In this document: piece after piece, positions 44,316 to 53,171 of the stretch
Position numbering within the stretch: position 1 is the first letter of the stretch
Layout of the letters: every line of letters begins with the position of its first letter
Assembly: GCF_042680725.1 (NCBI RefSeq)
Contig: NZ_JBHUEK010000034.1
Span: forward strand, 248,001 to 312,000
From: Ferdinandcohnia salidurans
GTDB taxonomy: Bacteria > Bacillota > Bacilli > Bacillales > Bacillaceae_L
Length of the DNA stretch: 64,000 bases
Direction: 5' to 3'
Notes under the pieces: generated by a model
Databases searched by the model: none
What the model was told of the DNA's origin: nothing
What the model saw: the letters and a program-made list of their open reading frames with translations, nothing else
Made by a program: the position numbers and the translations under genes

Positions 44316-45551
44316 TTATTGTTCTATCATCCCGGTATATTCGTTGTATGTAACTTGTATGGTTCCTACTGGACCGTTTCTGTTTTTGGAGACGATGATT
44401 TCAAGTAATTGGTTGTCTGTTTCCTTGTCATAATACTTTTCGCGATAGAGGAAAAGAATCACATCTGCATCCTGTTCTATGCTGCCTGATTCTCGAATGT
44501 CAGACATCATCGGTCGTTTTTCAGCTCTTGTTTCAACCGAACGATTTAACTGGGCCAAACAAATCACAGGGCAATTAAAATCCTTCGCCATTGTTTTTAG
44601 ATTCCTGGATATTTCGGTTACTTGCAGGTGGGCATTGCCACCGTAAAGTTCACTCGAATGGATTAGTGTCAAATAATCTATGAAAATGATTGGTTTCATG
44701 TTTGGAAACTGATGCAACATTTTTCTAGTCTTCGCTCTCATTTCTGAAACGGTTTGACCGGCACCATCGAAAATTTGGATATTGGTTTCATTCAGGTAGC
44801 CGATGATATCTGCCCAGCGATCCTTTTGACTCTGACTTAACAATTTCCCGGGATCCCTCATTTTCAAACGATTATATCCTCCAGTTGAAGCTATTAGTCT
44901 CGTGGTGATCAGTTTTTCAGGCATTTCAAGTGAGAAGACAATTGGCAAATACCCTGCCCAGCCCGCTTCCTTGGCAAAATGCAGCATGACGTCAGTCTTT
45001 CCCATTGATGGTCTTGCTGCTAGAATCGTAACCTCACCATCCTGGAAACCTCCCGTCATTTCATCAAGCTTTCTGATTCCGGAGGTGGCCGTTTTCATGA
45101 CTTCCTGCTCCTGCCATGGAGCCTCATACATCTGGACCAATGCTTGATCAAGTGGCGTATGATCGTTTATCTTCAGCTGGTTGATTTTATCCAATTCGCT
45201 AATTACCTTCGCAATCTCCCAATTTCCCATACTAGCTAACGTCAAGATGTTCTTCTTTTCCCTCTCTTTCCATAGATCAATAATCAACGCCTCAAACTCT
45301 TCGAATTTCTCAATATCCGCATGTGAAAGCAAGCTTGATAGATAGGACATGCCACCGAAGTTTTCAAGATCGGGCATAGTTGTTAGAGAGATCAAATCTA
45401 TGCTTTTACCTGCATTACTAAAGTCTACCATCCGCCGCATTAATTCTTGATGAACGCTACCCTCTAGTTGTTCAGGATAAATCACCGTATCTTTCATTAA
45501 ATAATTGGCCTTAATCAAGCATCCTAAATAGGCAGTTTCTGCAAAATTCAT
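44316..45551 (-). CDS. DnaB-like replicative helicase paralogue
   Basis: 411 residues. A short DnaB N-terminal domain (NFAETAYLGCLIKAN) precedes a RecA-like motor with Walker A LAARPSMGKTD, FSLEMPEKLI, Walker B IIFIDYLTLI, and the DnaB block LNRSVETRAEKRPMMSDIRE with the arginine-finger region. The chromosomal DnaC of Bacillus is about 454 residues, so this is a shorter second form such as those in phages or plasmids. Its ATG overlaps the dnaD-like stop by one base. Confidence 0.88.
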   Translation of the reverse strand: MNFAETAYLGCLIKANYLMKDTVIYPEQLEGSVHQELMRRMVDFSNAGKSIDLISLTTMPDLENFGGMSYLSSLLSHADIEKFEEFEALIIDLWKEREKKNILTLASMGNWEIAKVISELDKINQLKINDHTPLDQALVQMYEAPWQEQEVMKTATSGIRKLDEMTGGFQDGEVTILAARPSMGKTDVMLHFAKEAGWAGYLPIVFSLEMPEKLITTRLIASTGGYNRLKMRDPGKLLSQSQKDRWADIIGYLNETNIQIFDGAGQTVSEMRAKTRKMLHQFPNMKPIIFIDYLTLIHSSELYGGNAHLQVTEISRNLKTMAKDFNCPVICLAQLNRSVETRAEKRPMMSDIRESGSIEQDADVILFLYREKYYDKETDNQLLEIIVSKNRNGPVGTIQVTYNEYTGMIEQ

Positions 45552-46522
45552 CAGTCCTCACCTGCCGTTGGATCAAATTGATAGCTACTAGGAATTGCTC
45601 TACCCGTTTTAATGGGTTTAACAGATTTCTGTTTTTCCTCGTTATACAAATCAATTTCATTAACCGTGAGTAACGATTCGTTATCCCAGTTTTTCAGAAT
45701 TCCAACTACATAGTTTAGCCTTCGCTTATTGTTCGCACAGGCAATATCCATCGCTTTTAAAATCACCTCTTTCGGATTCAAAAAACTAGAATCATCCAAC
45801 CAAGCTAACAATTGTTCCTTGGCGTTCACATTATTCAACCCAAAGCCGTTTTGGTCCCAACACTCCACAATCTCCTGAATATCCTCTGTCTTAGATTCAC
45901 GATCTATATTCGGGTAAAGAGCCTGTTGTTGTTTTTTATTTTCTTTTTCTTTTTGTTTTTCTTTTTGCCCACGTATCGTACCACGAGTCGTCAACGCATA
46001 GTCTGAACGTATGTTCTCGTGTTGGTTCAGAGGCTCTGTTTCCCACCCCGATTGGGTCACAGGGACAGGTTCCTCGTCCCAGTCCGAAGTATTTTCATAA
46101 AAAGATTCATAAATCGTAAAAATATCATTTCGATCGATATTTTCGGCTACATATTCAATCAACGTCGTATCTTCCACTTCTTCTAGCTCTGATACAACAC
46201 AATCGATAACCGGTTTCCCGCCTTTTTGCAAATTATATTTCCCCCAGTTTTTAATGGCGATTTCTCTTGTTTTGGGATTGTAACGAATAATTTTGTGGTG
46301 GTTGATCATGCGATCCATCAGCGCATGAATCGTCTCAATGGAATACCCCATATCAAAAGCCATTTCTTTTTTCGTAATTCGATAGATTCCAATTTGGGTT
46401 GTGTGGGAATTTGTTAGAAGATATAAAAAGAAGTACTTATCCTCCGGCGTCATCTCCTCCGAAACAACCGGATTCTTCCAAAAATCAGTCTTCACAATTC
46501 TATACTTTGCCATCATCATCAC
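45551..46522 (-). CDS. DnaD-domain replication initiation protein
   Basis: 323 residues. The N-terminal winged helix (YFFLYLLTNSHTTQIGIYRI, then KKEMAFDMGYSIETIHALMD) and C-terminal DnaD/DnaB_2 domain (LLAWLDDSSFLNPKEVILKA, NYVVGILKNW) are those of phage-type replisome organisers. Between them is a charged linker. Part of it, EEPVPVTQSG, is encoded by a copy of the family-A repeat (46054-46085). Starts at GTG 46522 or one of three following ATGs, with AAGGAAGG upstream. With the DnaB-like helicase it forms a two-component helicase-loading pair. Confidence 0.85.
   Translation of the reverse strand: MMMMAKYRIVKTDFWKNPVVSEEMTPEDKYFFLYLLTNSHTTQIGIYRITKKEMAFDMGYSIETIHALMDRMINHHKIIRYNPKTREIAIKNWGKYNLQKGGKPVIDCVVSELEEVEDTTLIEYVAENIDRNDIFTIYESFYENTSDWDEEPVPVTQSGWETEPLNQHENIRSDYALTTRGTIRGQKEKQKEKENKKQQQALYPNIDRESKTEDIQEIVECWDQNGFGLNNVNAKEQLLAWLDDSSFLNPKEVILKAMDIACANNKRRLNYVVGILKNWDNESLLTVNEIDLYNEEKQKSVKPIKTGRAIPSSYQFDPTAGED
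46054..46085 (+). repeat. Family-A repeat inside the dnaD-like coding region
   Basis: gggtcacagggacaggttcc then tcgtcccagtcc. It matches 46534-46565 at 24 or more of 32 positions and keeps the reading frame of the host gene open on the opposite strand. Confidence 0.7.
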
Positions 46523-46533
46523 ATTCCTTCCTT

Positions 46534-46565
46534 TGGGACAGAGGGACAGGTCCCTTGACCCAGTC
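46534..46565 (+). repeat. Family-A repeat upstream of the dnaD-like gene
   Basis: gggacagagggacaggtccc then ttgacccagtct, 11 bases before the dnaD start (minus strand). A weaker copy may follow at about 46577-46600. Confidence 0.7.
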
Positions 46566-46722
46566 TAAGTTTCAGGTCAAAGGGATAGCAGACCTGGACC
46601 TTATCTAAAATTGAACTACCCCTCGACTTTGTTATAGGGAGGGATTCAAGAAAAAGGGGCATGTTAGAATGTGAAAGATTTGTGACGGGGTGATGGTGAG
46701 GAAAAATATCCCTAGAAACAAC

Positions 46723-46753
46723 AAAAAAGCAGCCCCATAATAAAGGGCTACTT
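46723..46753 (-). terminator. Terminator of the hydrolase-AGCS operon
   Basis: On the minus strand AAGTAGCCC and GGGCTGCTT pair around a 9-base loop and are followed by TTTTTTGTTGTTT. It closely resembles the terminator at 15617. Confidence 0.85.
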
Positions 46754-46814
46754 CCATTACTTATTTATAACAGTATCTATTTTTCTCAGAACTAAGAAGA
46801 ACTTCTTAATCTAC

Positions 46815-48197
46815 TTATACAACTTTATTAGATTTTTCATATTTCAAATCAAATTTAGTTGGATCAGCGAAAAACTCGTTAGTTAGCTTAAACACTAGCG
46901 GACTTAAAAATAGTAAAGCAATTAAGTTCGGAATGACTGCCACCCCGATTAATACATCAACAATCCCCCAAATCATCTGTAAACCGCCAACAGCCCCAAT
47001 GAAGGTAAATGGAAGATATACGAATCGGTACACATTGCTTAATTTCTCTCCACCAATATACTTTGCCAAAGTAGCTCCATAGAATGCAAGACCAATAACC
47101 GTAGAAAATGCAAATAAAATTAGACTTATACTCACAATATATTGGAAGATTGGATGGACGGTACCAAACGCAACACTCGTCAATACTGCAGGGTTACTAT
47201 CAGGGCCTAATACTCCAGTTGTTAAGATCGTTAATGCTGTAATTGTACAGATTAAGAATGTATTAATGAATACCTCTGTAATTCCCCATAATCCTTGACG
47301 GACTGGGTGATCTGTTTTTGCAGTAGCATGTGCAATCGGTGCTGTACCTTGTCCAGCTTCGTTTGAATAAAGTCCCCTTGAGATTCCATATCGAACAGCT
47401 TCCATTACCGCAAAACCAGCAATCCCTCCACCCACCGAAGTAGGTGCAAATGCACTTTTTATGATTAATCCAAATGCTCCTGGTACTTCCGTAATATTTT
47501 GAAAAATAACAATTAATCCACCAAAGATAAAAAATAATGCCATGATCGGTACCATAATTTCTGTTACTCTTCCTAGTACTTTCACTCCACCAAGTGAAAC
47601 TAAAGTAACAAGAATAACCATAACAATACCAACCCATATAGATGGGATATTAAAATTCTCTTTAAATGTTTGAGAAACTGAATTTGCTTGAACCATATTT
47701 CCACCAATACATGCTAACGCTAATCCAATCGTAAAAAATACAGCTAAGAAAGAGGAGTTAAGACCTTTCTTCATATACCATGCAGGTCCGCCCATAAAAG
47801 TACCGTCTTTTCCTTTCTCACGGTATTGGATGCTAAGGACAATCTCTGCATACTTGGTACACATACCGAAAAATCCTGATACCCACATCCAGAAAATAGC
47901 ACCTGGTCCACCCATGGCAATTGCAGTTGCTACTCCAACAATGTTACCGACACCAATCGTTGAAGCCAATGCTGTCGAAACGGCTTGACGAGGTGTAAGT
48001 GTTCCTTCACCTTTGATGTCCGAGTCCTTTTTGAATGCCTTTCCAAAAGTTTGTGAAAAAATAAATGGTAATTTGCGAATTTGAATGAACTTTGTACCAA
48101 TTGTAAAATAAACCCCAACTCCAACTAATGTAACAATGAGCCATGGGCCCCAAATGATTCCCGCCAACCAGCCGATAATTGATTGAAATGTTTCCAT
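46815..48197 (-). CDS. Sodium:alanine/glycine symporter family (AGCS) amino acid transporter
   Basis: 460 residues with about eleven membrane segments. ASTIGVGNIVGVATAIAMGG with GPGAIFWMW, FMGGPAWYMKKGL and SNEAGQGTAPIAHATAKTDH are the AGCS signatures (sodium and substrate sites). The substrate may be alanine, glycine or glutamine. It lies 33 bases downstream of the class-I amidotransferase hydrolase and both are under the sigma-54 promoter at 49043, which suggests uptake of an amino acid or gamma-glutamyl compound as a nitrogen source. It ends before a clear terminator. Confidence 0.9.
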   Translation of the reverse strand: METFQSIIGWLAGIIWGPWLIVTLVGVGVYFTIGTKFIQIRKLPFIFSQTFGKAFKKDSDIKGEGTLTPRQAVSTALASTIGVGNIVGVATAIAMGGPGAIFWMWVSGFFGMCTKYAEIVLSIQYREKGKDGTFMGGPAWYMKKGLNSSFLAVFFTIGLALACIGGNMVQANSVSQTFKENFNIPSIWVGIVMVILVTLVSLGGVKVLGRVTEIMVPIMALFFIFGGLIVIFQNITEVPGAFGLIIKSAFAPTSVGGGIAGFAVMEAVRYGISRGLYSNEAGQGTAPIAHATAKTDHPVRQGLWGITEVFINTFLICTITALTILTTGVLGPDSNPAVLTSVAFGTVHPIFQYIVSISLILFAFSTVIGLAFYGATLAKYIGGEKLSNVYRFVYLPFTFIGAVGGLQMIWGIVDVLIGVAVIPNLIALLFLSPLVFKLTNEFFADPTKFDLKYEKSNKVV

Positions 48198-48230
48198 TGT
48201 CTATTCCCCCTTATATAAATTAATTGGTTT

Positions 48231-49007
48231 TTAAACCATTTCTTTCTTATTCAAGACATTAACGTTGCACCTACTTACAAATACATCAAATAATACCTGA
48301 TACTGATTATACTTATCTATCATCATTTCTGGATGCCACTGGACTGCTACCACAAAGCGGTCCCCTATCATTTCAATTCCCTCGACATGGCCATCCGGAG
48401 CTTCCATCGTTACTTCAATCTTATCTCCAATTTTATTTATACCCTGATGATTAAAGCTGTTCACCCATATCTCTGTTTCATTAAAAATAGCTGCTAGTTT
48501 TGATCCATCTTTAATCGTTACTGGGTGAGTTGGATGAAATTTAGGTGCTCCTTTTAGTGTATGGTTAAAACCTTTATCCCTTTCTAGCTTTAAATCTTGG
48601 TAGATTGTTCCACCCATAACAACATTAATTAGTTGACTACCACGACAAATACCTAGCACTGGAATATCCATATCATGGATAACTATATTTGCTAATTCCA
48701 TTTCATGACGATCCCGATATGGATCAATATCACCCAAACCATATCTAGGTTGTTCCCCATAATATTTCGGCTCAATATCCGAACCACCTGAAAAAAGAAT
48801 CCCATCTAATTTTGGTAAAATACCCGAAAGAGCTTCTACATCAGATGTAATCGGTAGAATAATTGGAGTCCCACCAGCCCTTTCAATTGCTTTCACATAA
48901 TCATCTGCTAAAACCTGCCATTCTTGACCTGGTAGCCCTAGCCCACTTTTTACTCCTACTGTGTCATCTGCTGTAAAATTTGCACATATTCCAATTACTG
49001 GTTTCAT
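48231..49007 (-). CDS. Gamma-glutamyl-gamma-aminobutyrate hydrolase-like, class I glutamine amidotransferase
   Basis: 258 residues of peptidase family C26. It has the nucleophile in VLGICRGSQLINVVMGGTIY, histidine and glutamate in VQWHPEMM, and PYRDRHEMEL upstream, as in PuuD-type enzymes, which split gamma-Glu-GABA or related gamma-glutamyl amides. The substrate here is uncertain. The first gene after the sigma-54 promoter, with a 36-base leader containing AGGAGG. It is co-transcribed with the AGCS transporter. Confidence 0.85.
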   Translation of the reverse strand: MKPVIGICANFTADDTVGVKSGLGLPGQEWQVLADDYVKAIERAGGTPIILPITSDVEALSGILPKLDGILFSGGSDIEPKYYGEQPRYGLGDIDPYRDRHEMELANIVIHDMDIPVLGICRGSQLINVVMGGTIYQDLKLERDKGFNHTLKGAPKFHPTHPVTIKDGSKLAAIFNETEIWVNSFNHQGINKIGDKIEVTMEAPDGHVEGIEMIGDRFVVAVQWHPEMMIDKYNQYQVLFDVFVSRCNVNVLNKKEMV

Positions 49008-49042
49008 TTAGTTACCTCCTGTGTATTGTTCAACTTAAAGTT

Positions 49043-49060
49043 ATGCAAGTACCGTGCCAA
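49043..49060 (-). promoter_or_regulatory. Sigma-54 (-24/-12) promoter
   Basis: The minus strand reads TTGGCACGGTACTTGCAT: TGGCAC and TTGCA with the obligatory GG and GC 10 bases apart, a near-perfect SigL promoter. It lies about 36 bases before the hydrolase start. Confidence 0.9.
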
Positions 49061-49109
49061 CCTTTTAAACGTATATAAATCAACATTTTCAAAATAGCTT
49101 TATTATTTA

Positions 49110-49224
49110 TTATCAATTTGATTTATCAATTTGAGAAAAAAAACAATTACCCTTCATAAAAAACCACTAAAATAAAAACGACAACCCCTTTATCAATTTG
49201 ATAAAAGAATTGTCATTTTGATAA
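49110..49224. promoter_or_regulatory. Enhancer region: four TTATCAA-TTGATAA sites
   Basis: A perfect 15-bp palindrome TTATCAATTTGATAA lies at 49190-49204. Related sites are TTGTCATTTTGATAA (49210-49224) and two head-to-tail half-palindromes TTATCAATTTGA at 49110 and 49123. The region lies 60-170 bases upstream of the sigma-54 promoter and directly after the activator gene, so these are probably the binding sites of that activator. Confidence 0.75.
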
Positions 49225-49256
49225 ATCTTGATATTTACCTTAAAATCCCAAAAAAA

Positions 49257-50987
49257 TTAAATGCCCATCGATTTTAATCTTCTATACAATGTAGAAACAC
49301 TAATCCCTAATTCTTTGGCTACCCTTACTTTTCCTTCATAATCGTTTCCATGATGTTCGATTAAGTTTTGAATAGTTATTTGTTCTATATCCTTTATTCT
49401 ATAACTACTATTTGTATTAATAATGTCTACCCCGCTATTTTTTACTTTCACAGGTAAACTCTCAACTTGAATGGTATTTGTACTTTCCATGTGTACCGCA
49501 TATTCAACTGCATTTTCCAGTTCGCGTACATTTCCTGGCCAATTGTATATTAATAAGGCCTTTTCACAATCATCTGAGAAATATTTAATGTTCTTCCCAA
49601 GTTTCCTATTATATTTTTGAAGAAAGGAGTTGGCGAGCAACATAATATCTTCTCTTCTTTTTCGTAACGGGGCAATTGGGAGATGAATCACATTTAGACG
49701 ATAATATAAATCCTCCCGAAATGTCCCTTCGGTAACCATTGTTTCCAAATCCCTATTTGTAGCTGCAATGATTCGGACGTCTAGTTTTTTCATATGGACG
49801 CTACCAACACGTTCTAATTCTCCATATTCAATGACTCTAAGTAGCTTAGGCTGTAAATGAAGGGAAAGATCGCCTATCTCGTCTAGAAAAATAGTACCTC
49901 CATTCGCCAATTCGAACTTACCAGGTTTTCCACCCTTCTTTGCCCCTGTAAAAGCACCTTCTTCGTAACCAAATAATTCACTTTCTAATAAATGTTCTGG
50001 AATCGCTGCGCAGTTGACAGAAATAAATGGTTCGTTAACCCGATTACTTAAATTATGGACAGCTCTTGCAAATAATTCTTTTCCTGTACCACTTTCTCCT
50101 TGAATATAAACATTAGATATGCCTTTGGATGCATTTATAGCTAGTTTCTTAGTTTCAGTAATTGCCTTGCTTTTTCCGACAATGTTGTCGAGTTCATGAT
50201 AGAACGATTCATCAATTTTCTCTACTATACTCTCTTTAATTTCATTGAAAACAAACAAAAAATTGGAATTTGTTCGTTTCTCATTTACAGGCTTAACGAT
50301 AATGTGAAAAGGATATACCTCACCGCTAACCTCAACATTACATTCGGTTTCATATGCAGTAATATTGTCATTAAAGATTTTATTTATTAAGAAGGTGGGT
50401 AAATACTTATGCACCCACTCATTTTTCTCAATCCCCAAACTTTTCAAACGATCATTTGTTTTTATAATTAAACCCTTGTGGTCTGTTAGGAGAACACCAT
50501 TGTTGATTGTATTTAAAATACTCTCTTGTATTCTTTCTCTTTCTTTATCTCGTAGCTTAGTAGAAATAAACTCTGATATGGTTTTTAAGTAATATTGTAT
50601 CTCATCTTTCATACGTAAAAGGGTTTCTTTCGAACTTTCATCAAAACCAGCAGCAGTAATCGCTCCAATAACACTGCCCTCTATTGTTATGGGGTAAATC
50701 ACACTATACTCTTGCAAGCAGATACTTCTAACTGAACAAGTCTTACAAACTGTATTTTCTAAGGGATCTACTAATACAAGAGGTTCACCTTTTCTAACCA
50801 CATGGTCGTGGGCTGTCTGTGAAGGTAAATTTAATCCAACATACTTTTCGTAGTGCCCTGTTCCAATAATTCTAAGCAAATGTTCATCAACTACTGAAAA
50901 ATCGAGATTAATCATCGATTTGGCATTATTAATAATCTCCTCCAAATATTCCGAGACCTCGAATAATAGACTCTTTGTTGTTTCCAT
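49257..50987 (-). CDS. Sigma-54-dependent transcriptional activator with PAS sensor
   Basis: About 576 residues; ATG 50987 has GGGGAG 4 bases upstream, and an earlier start lacks a site. The N-terminal ~170 residues are a GAF-like sensor with Cys cluster (CKTCSVRSICLQ), followed by a PAS domain (~175-290). The AAA+ domain has GESGTGKELFARA, the sigma-54 contact loop GAFTGA, FLDEIGDLSLHLQPKLLRV, and RELENAVEYA. A Fis-type HTH (VRVAKELGISVSTLYRRLK) is at the end. It should bind the TTATCAA palindromes and activate the hydrolase-AGCS operon. Confidence 0.93.
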   Translation of the reverse strand: METTKSLLFEVSEYLEEIINNAKSMINLDFSVVDEHLLRIIGTGHYEKYVGLNLPSQTAHDHVVRKGEPLVLVDPLENTVCKTCSVRSICLQEYSVIYPITIEGSVIGAITAAGFDESSKETLLRMKDEIQYYLKTISEFISTKLRDKERERIQESILNTINNGVLLTDHKGLIIKTNDRLKSLGIEKNEWVHKYLPTFLINKIFNDNITAYETECNVEVSGEVYPFHIIVKPVNEKRTNSNFLFVFNEIKESIVEKIDESFYHELDNIVGKSKAITETKKLAINASKGISNVYIQGESGTGKELFARAVHNLSNRVNEPFISVNCAAIPEHLLESELFGYEEGAFTGAKKGGKPGKFELANGGTIFLDEIGDLSLHLQPKLLRVIEYGELERVGSVHMKKLDVRIIAATNRDLETMVTEGTFREDLYYRLNVIHLPIAPLRKRREDIMLLANSFLQKYNRKLGKNIKYFSDDCEKALLIYNWPGNVRELENAVEYAVHMESTNTIQVESLPVKVKNSGVDIINTNSSYRIKDIEQITIQNLIEHHGNDYEGKVRVAKELGISVSTLYRRLKSMGI

Positions 50988-51168
50988 TTTGCTCCCCACT
51001 TTCAGAACGACAATATAAGCGACTTTAATTTTCAAATAATTATTTATATTAATAATACTAAAGATTCACTCTTAATGGGGAAATAATTGGTGTTAGACCC
51101 CTAGTTCTAAGCAGCCACAACTAATAAGTAGTTGGCTTGTAATGTGAATATTATCCCTAATAAAAAGC

Positions 51169-51214
51169 GCCTGTCCCCCAACACAGTAAAGCATTACCGC
51201 GCTGGGGGTCAGGC
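51169..51214. repeat. Family-B inverted repeat, probable terminator of the permease gene
   Basis: Outer arms GCCTGTCCCCCA and TGGGGGTCAGGC enclose AGTAAAGCATTACCGC. It lies 27 bases after the permease stop (minus strand) and resembles 22119-22168. Confidence 0.75.
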
Positions 51215-51240
51215 ACTCTAATCATTCCAGTAAATGTCCA

Positions 51241-52542
51241 CTACCTATTCAATTCTACCGTCTCAAATACCTTCCAATTCACTATTTTCTCTAATGTAAC
51301 TGATAGTAAAACTCCTATAATTAAGCCATTGCTAATAAACGGCTGTATATATAGTGGGATGTCAGAGAAAACAGTTGGTGAAATATTCATGATACTAATC
51401 CCAGCTAGAACAGGTGCTGCCAATCGAAAAATTGTATTCGAATTAAACGTTTTCCCGTTAAGGCTGCTAAAGGCTGTACCGAATAATTGTAAATAGGCAA
51501 CAAATAAAACAGCATTTCCTACTGAAATTGGCATGGTTGCAAGGAATGATCCGAATATAGGAACCAGTCCGATTGTTGTTAATAACCCACCACCGATAAG
51601 GAACGGTTTCGAATGAAATATTCTTGTACTTTGTAGAAATCCGATTGAGGATGTAAATGGTGTGTAAGGTACTAGCCCAAATCCCGTACCAAGCGCCGTA
51701 AAAACACTTGTCACATAGATAGAATTACGAAATCTACGTTGTGGGGTTTCTTTGTTTATCAGTTTTCCGGCTGCTTCAATCGAAGCAAATGTATTGCTCA
51801 AATTGATTACCACTGCAAAGAATGTCACGACAATTATCCCAAACTCTAGATTTGGTTCTCCAATAGGAAATAAAGTGAAAGACATCGAGGATGCTTCTAA
51901 CTCCCCTTGACTAACATCCATAAACAATAGATCATGCAATATCCATCCAATCATTAAACCTATTAAAATGGAGAAATTACTAATAGATTTAGAGCCTTTA
52001 AGTTTTATAATCACAACTAGGATTACAATTCCGATTGATAATAAACTTAACGGTATATCTAATACCCCATCCTTTGTTAAAGGAAACATTCCTTTAAAGA
52101 AGATAAAAATCAATTGGAAGGTTAAGAGAAAAAGATAGACTGACATGACCATTGGACTGAAGAGTGACTGAAAAAGTGACAAACCATTACATACTGTTAA
52201 AACGATTGTAAATGCACATGCGAGTAGAATCCCAGTCGTGATCCCTCCACCAATCGTAGTTAGGCTCATTCCCATCGAAGAAGCAGTGAGCCCTAGGTTT
52301 AATATAACGCCCCATAACAACCCAGAATGTCCTTCCATAATGGGCATTCGATGTCCAATCCATCCTTGAAACATACAAGCTACCCCTGTAAGGATTAAAG
52401 AGAATCTTAGCATCATTCCAATCGTATCTTGAGGCACCTCAAACACGGTTCCTATCGAAATCGGGACAACCACTGTATTAGCAAAAATAAAAATAAGCCA
52501 TTGAACAGAAGAAAAAACCGTTACAACATACCCCTTACTCAT
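51241..52542 (-). CDS. NCS2-family nucleobase (xanthine/purine/uracil) permease
   Basis: 433 residues, about twelve to fourteen membrane segments. The first helix FSSVQWLIFIFANTVVVP, GVACMFQGWIGHRMPIMEGH, and the late FASIEAAGKLINKETPQRR with GFGLVPYTPFTSSIG (family NCS2 substrate-loop motifs) identify it. It resembles B. subtilis YwdJ. The substrate is not determinable. No purine riboswitch is seen upstream. It stands as a single gene. Confidence 0.85.
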   Translation of the reverse strand: MSKGYVVTVFSSVQWLIFIFANTVVVPISIGTVFEVPQDTIGMMLRFSLILTGVACMFQGWIGHRMPIMEGHSGLLWGVILNLGLTASSMGMSLTTIGGGITTGILLACAFTIVLTVCNGLSLFQSLFSPMVMSVYLFLLTFQLIFIFFKGMFPLTKDGVLDIPLSLLSIGIVILVVIIKLKGSKSISNFSILIGLMIGWILHDLLFMDVSQGELEASSMSFTLFPIGEPNLEFGIIVVTFFAVVINLSNTFASIEAAGKLINKETPQRRFRNSIYVTSVFTALGTGFGLVPYTPFTSSIGFLQSTRIFHSKPFLIGGGLLTTIGLVPIFGSFLATMPISVGNAVLFVAYLQLFGTAFSSLNGKTFNSNTIFRLAAPVLAGISIMNISPTVFSDIPLYIQPFISNGLIIGVLLSVTLEKIVNWKVFETVELNR

Positions 52543-53171
52543 CTTTCACACCACTTTCTTGAACCATGGGGACGGTTCTCCCGGTTCCCTACTATTTCCG
52601 CCACTAAAAGGAGGGCTGCAAATTTGGTGTCAGACCCCATCTAGTAAACTTTTACAGAACTGAAGAACAAGCCCACATTTCGAAATATAAAAAGAGTCTT
52701 ACGTAAACCGAAAGACTCCCTGAAGAATACCATTACAATGCTCCAAAATCAATATACTCCGTTCAGACAACTAAATTTTTTCTCTTCCATCCTTATTTCC
52801 TTTAAACGTGTGACATTCAACAATATTAGTTGTTTCCCTTACATGCTAAACACTTACTTTCGTTTACGCAAAAAGAAAGGGCCTGACCCCCACCACGGTA
52901 AAGCATTAGAGGTGCAAACTTTTCAGCTTTATAGAACAGATGTTCTAAACTATGTTGAAGTGTATTAAATCACAAACTCTGGATACAGTCATTACGGGGA
53001 ACCATCGCTGTAGTCAAGTTGTAAGGGGTTTTTTTCAAGAAGTTTTCCCAACATTTCATTTTTCTACATATATCCAAACCTACTTTAAACACCTTGAAAA
53101 CTTTCAGATTCTGTGAATTTTGCTAGTGTGGTAACTTCCTTTAGCACATCAAATCCTGAAGGATCGAATCT
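52543..53171. other. 629-base intergenic region with repeats and a terminator
   Basis: No intact gene. It holds a family-A-like piece (52567-52591), a family-B piece (around 52628-52640), a minus-strand terminator (GAGTCTT/AAGACTC, 52694-52718, followed by TTTTT) and a truncated family-B unit (52879-52908). Near 53087-53171 the minus strand continues the frame of the next gene past its TAA as RFDPSGFDVLKEVTTLAKFT, a protein-like stretch without a start. Confidence 0.5.

Noticed and set aside
43856..46522. Calling the region a prophage
   Set aside because: Only replication genes are present; no integrase, terminase, capsid, tail or lysis genes and no attachment repeats were seen.
47263..47637. 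124-codon minus-strand frame
   Set aside because: Shifted-frame shadow of the AGCS transporter; its Trp/Tyr/Cys-rich composition is unnatural.
49110..49224. Repeated TTATCAATTTGA units as a CRISPR-like array
   Set aside because: Units are 12-15 bp, palindromic and irregularly spaced; they fit enhancer sites next to a sigma-54 promoter.
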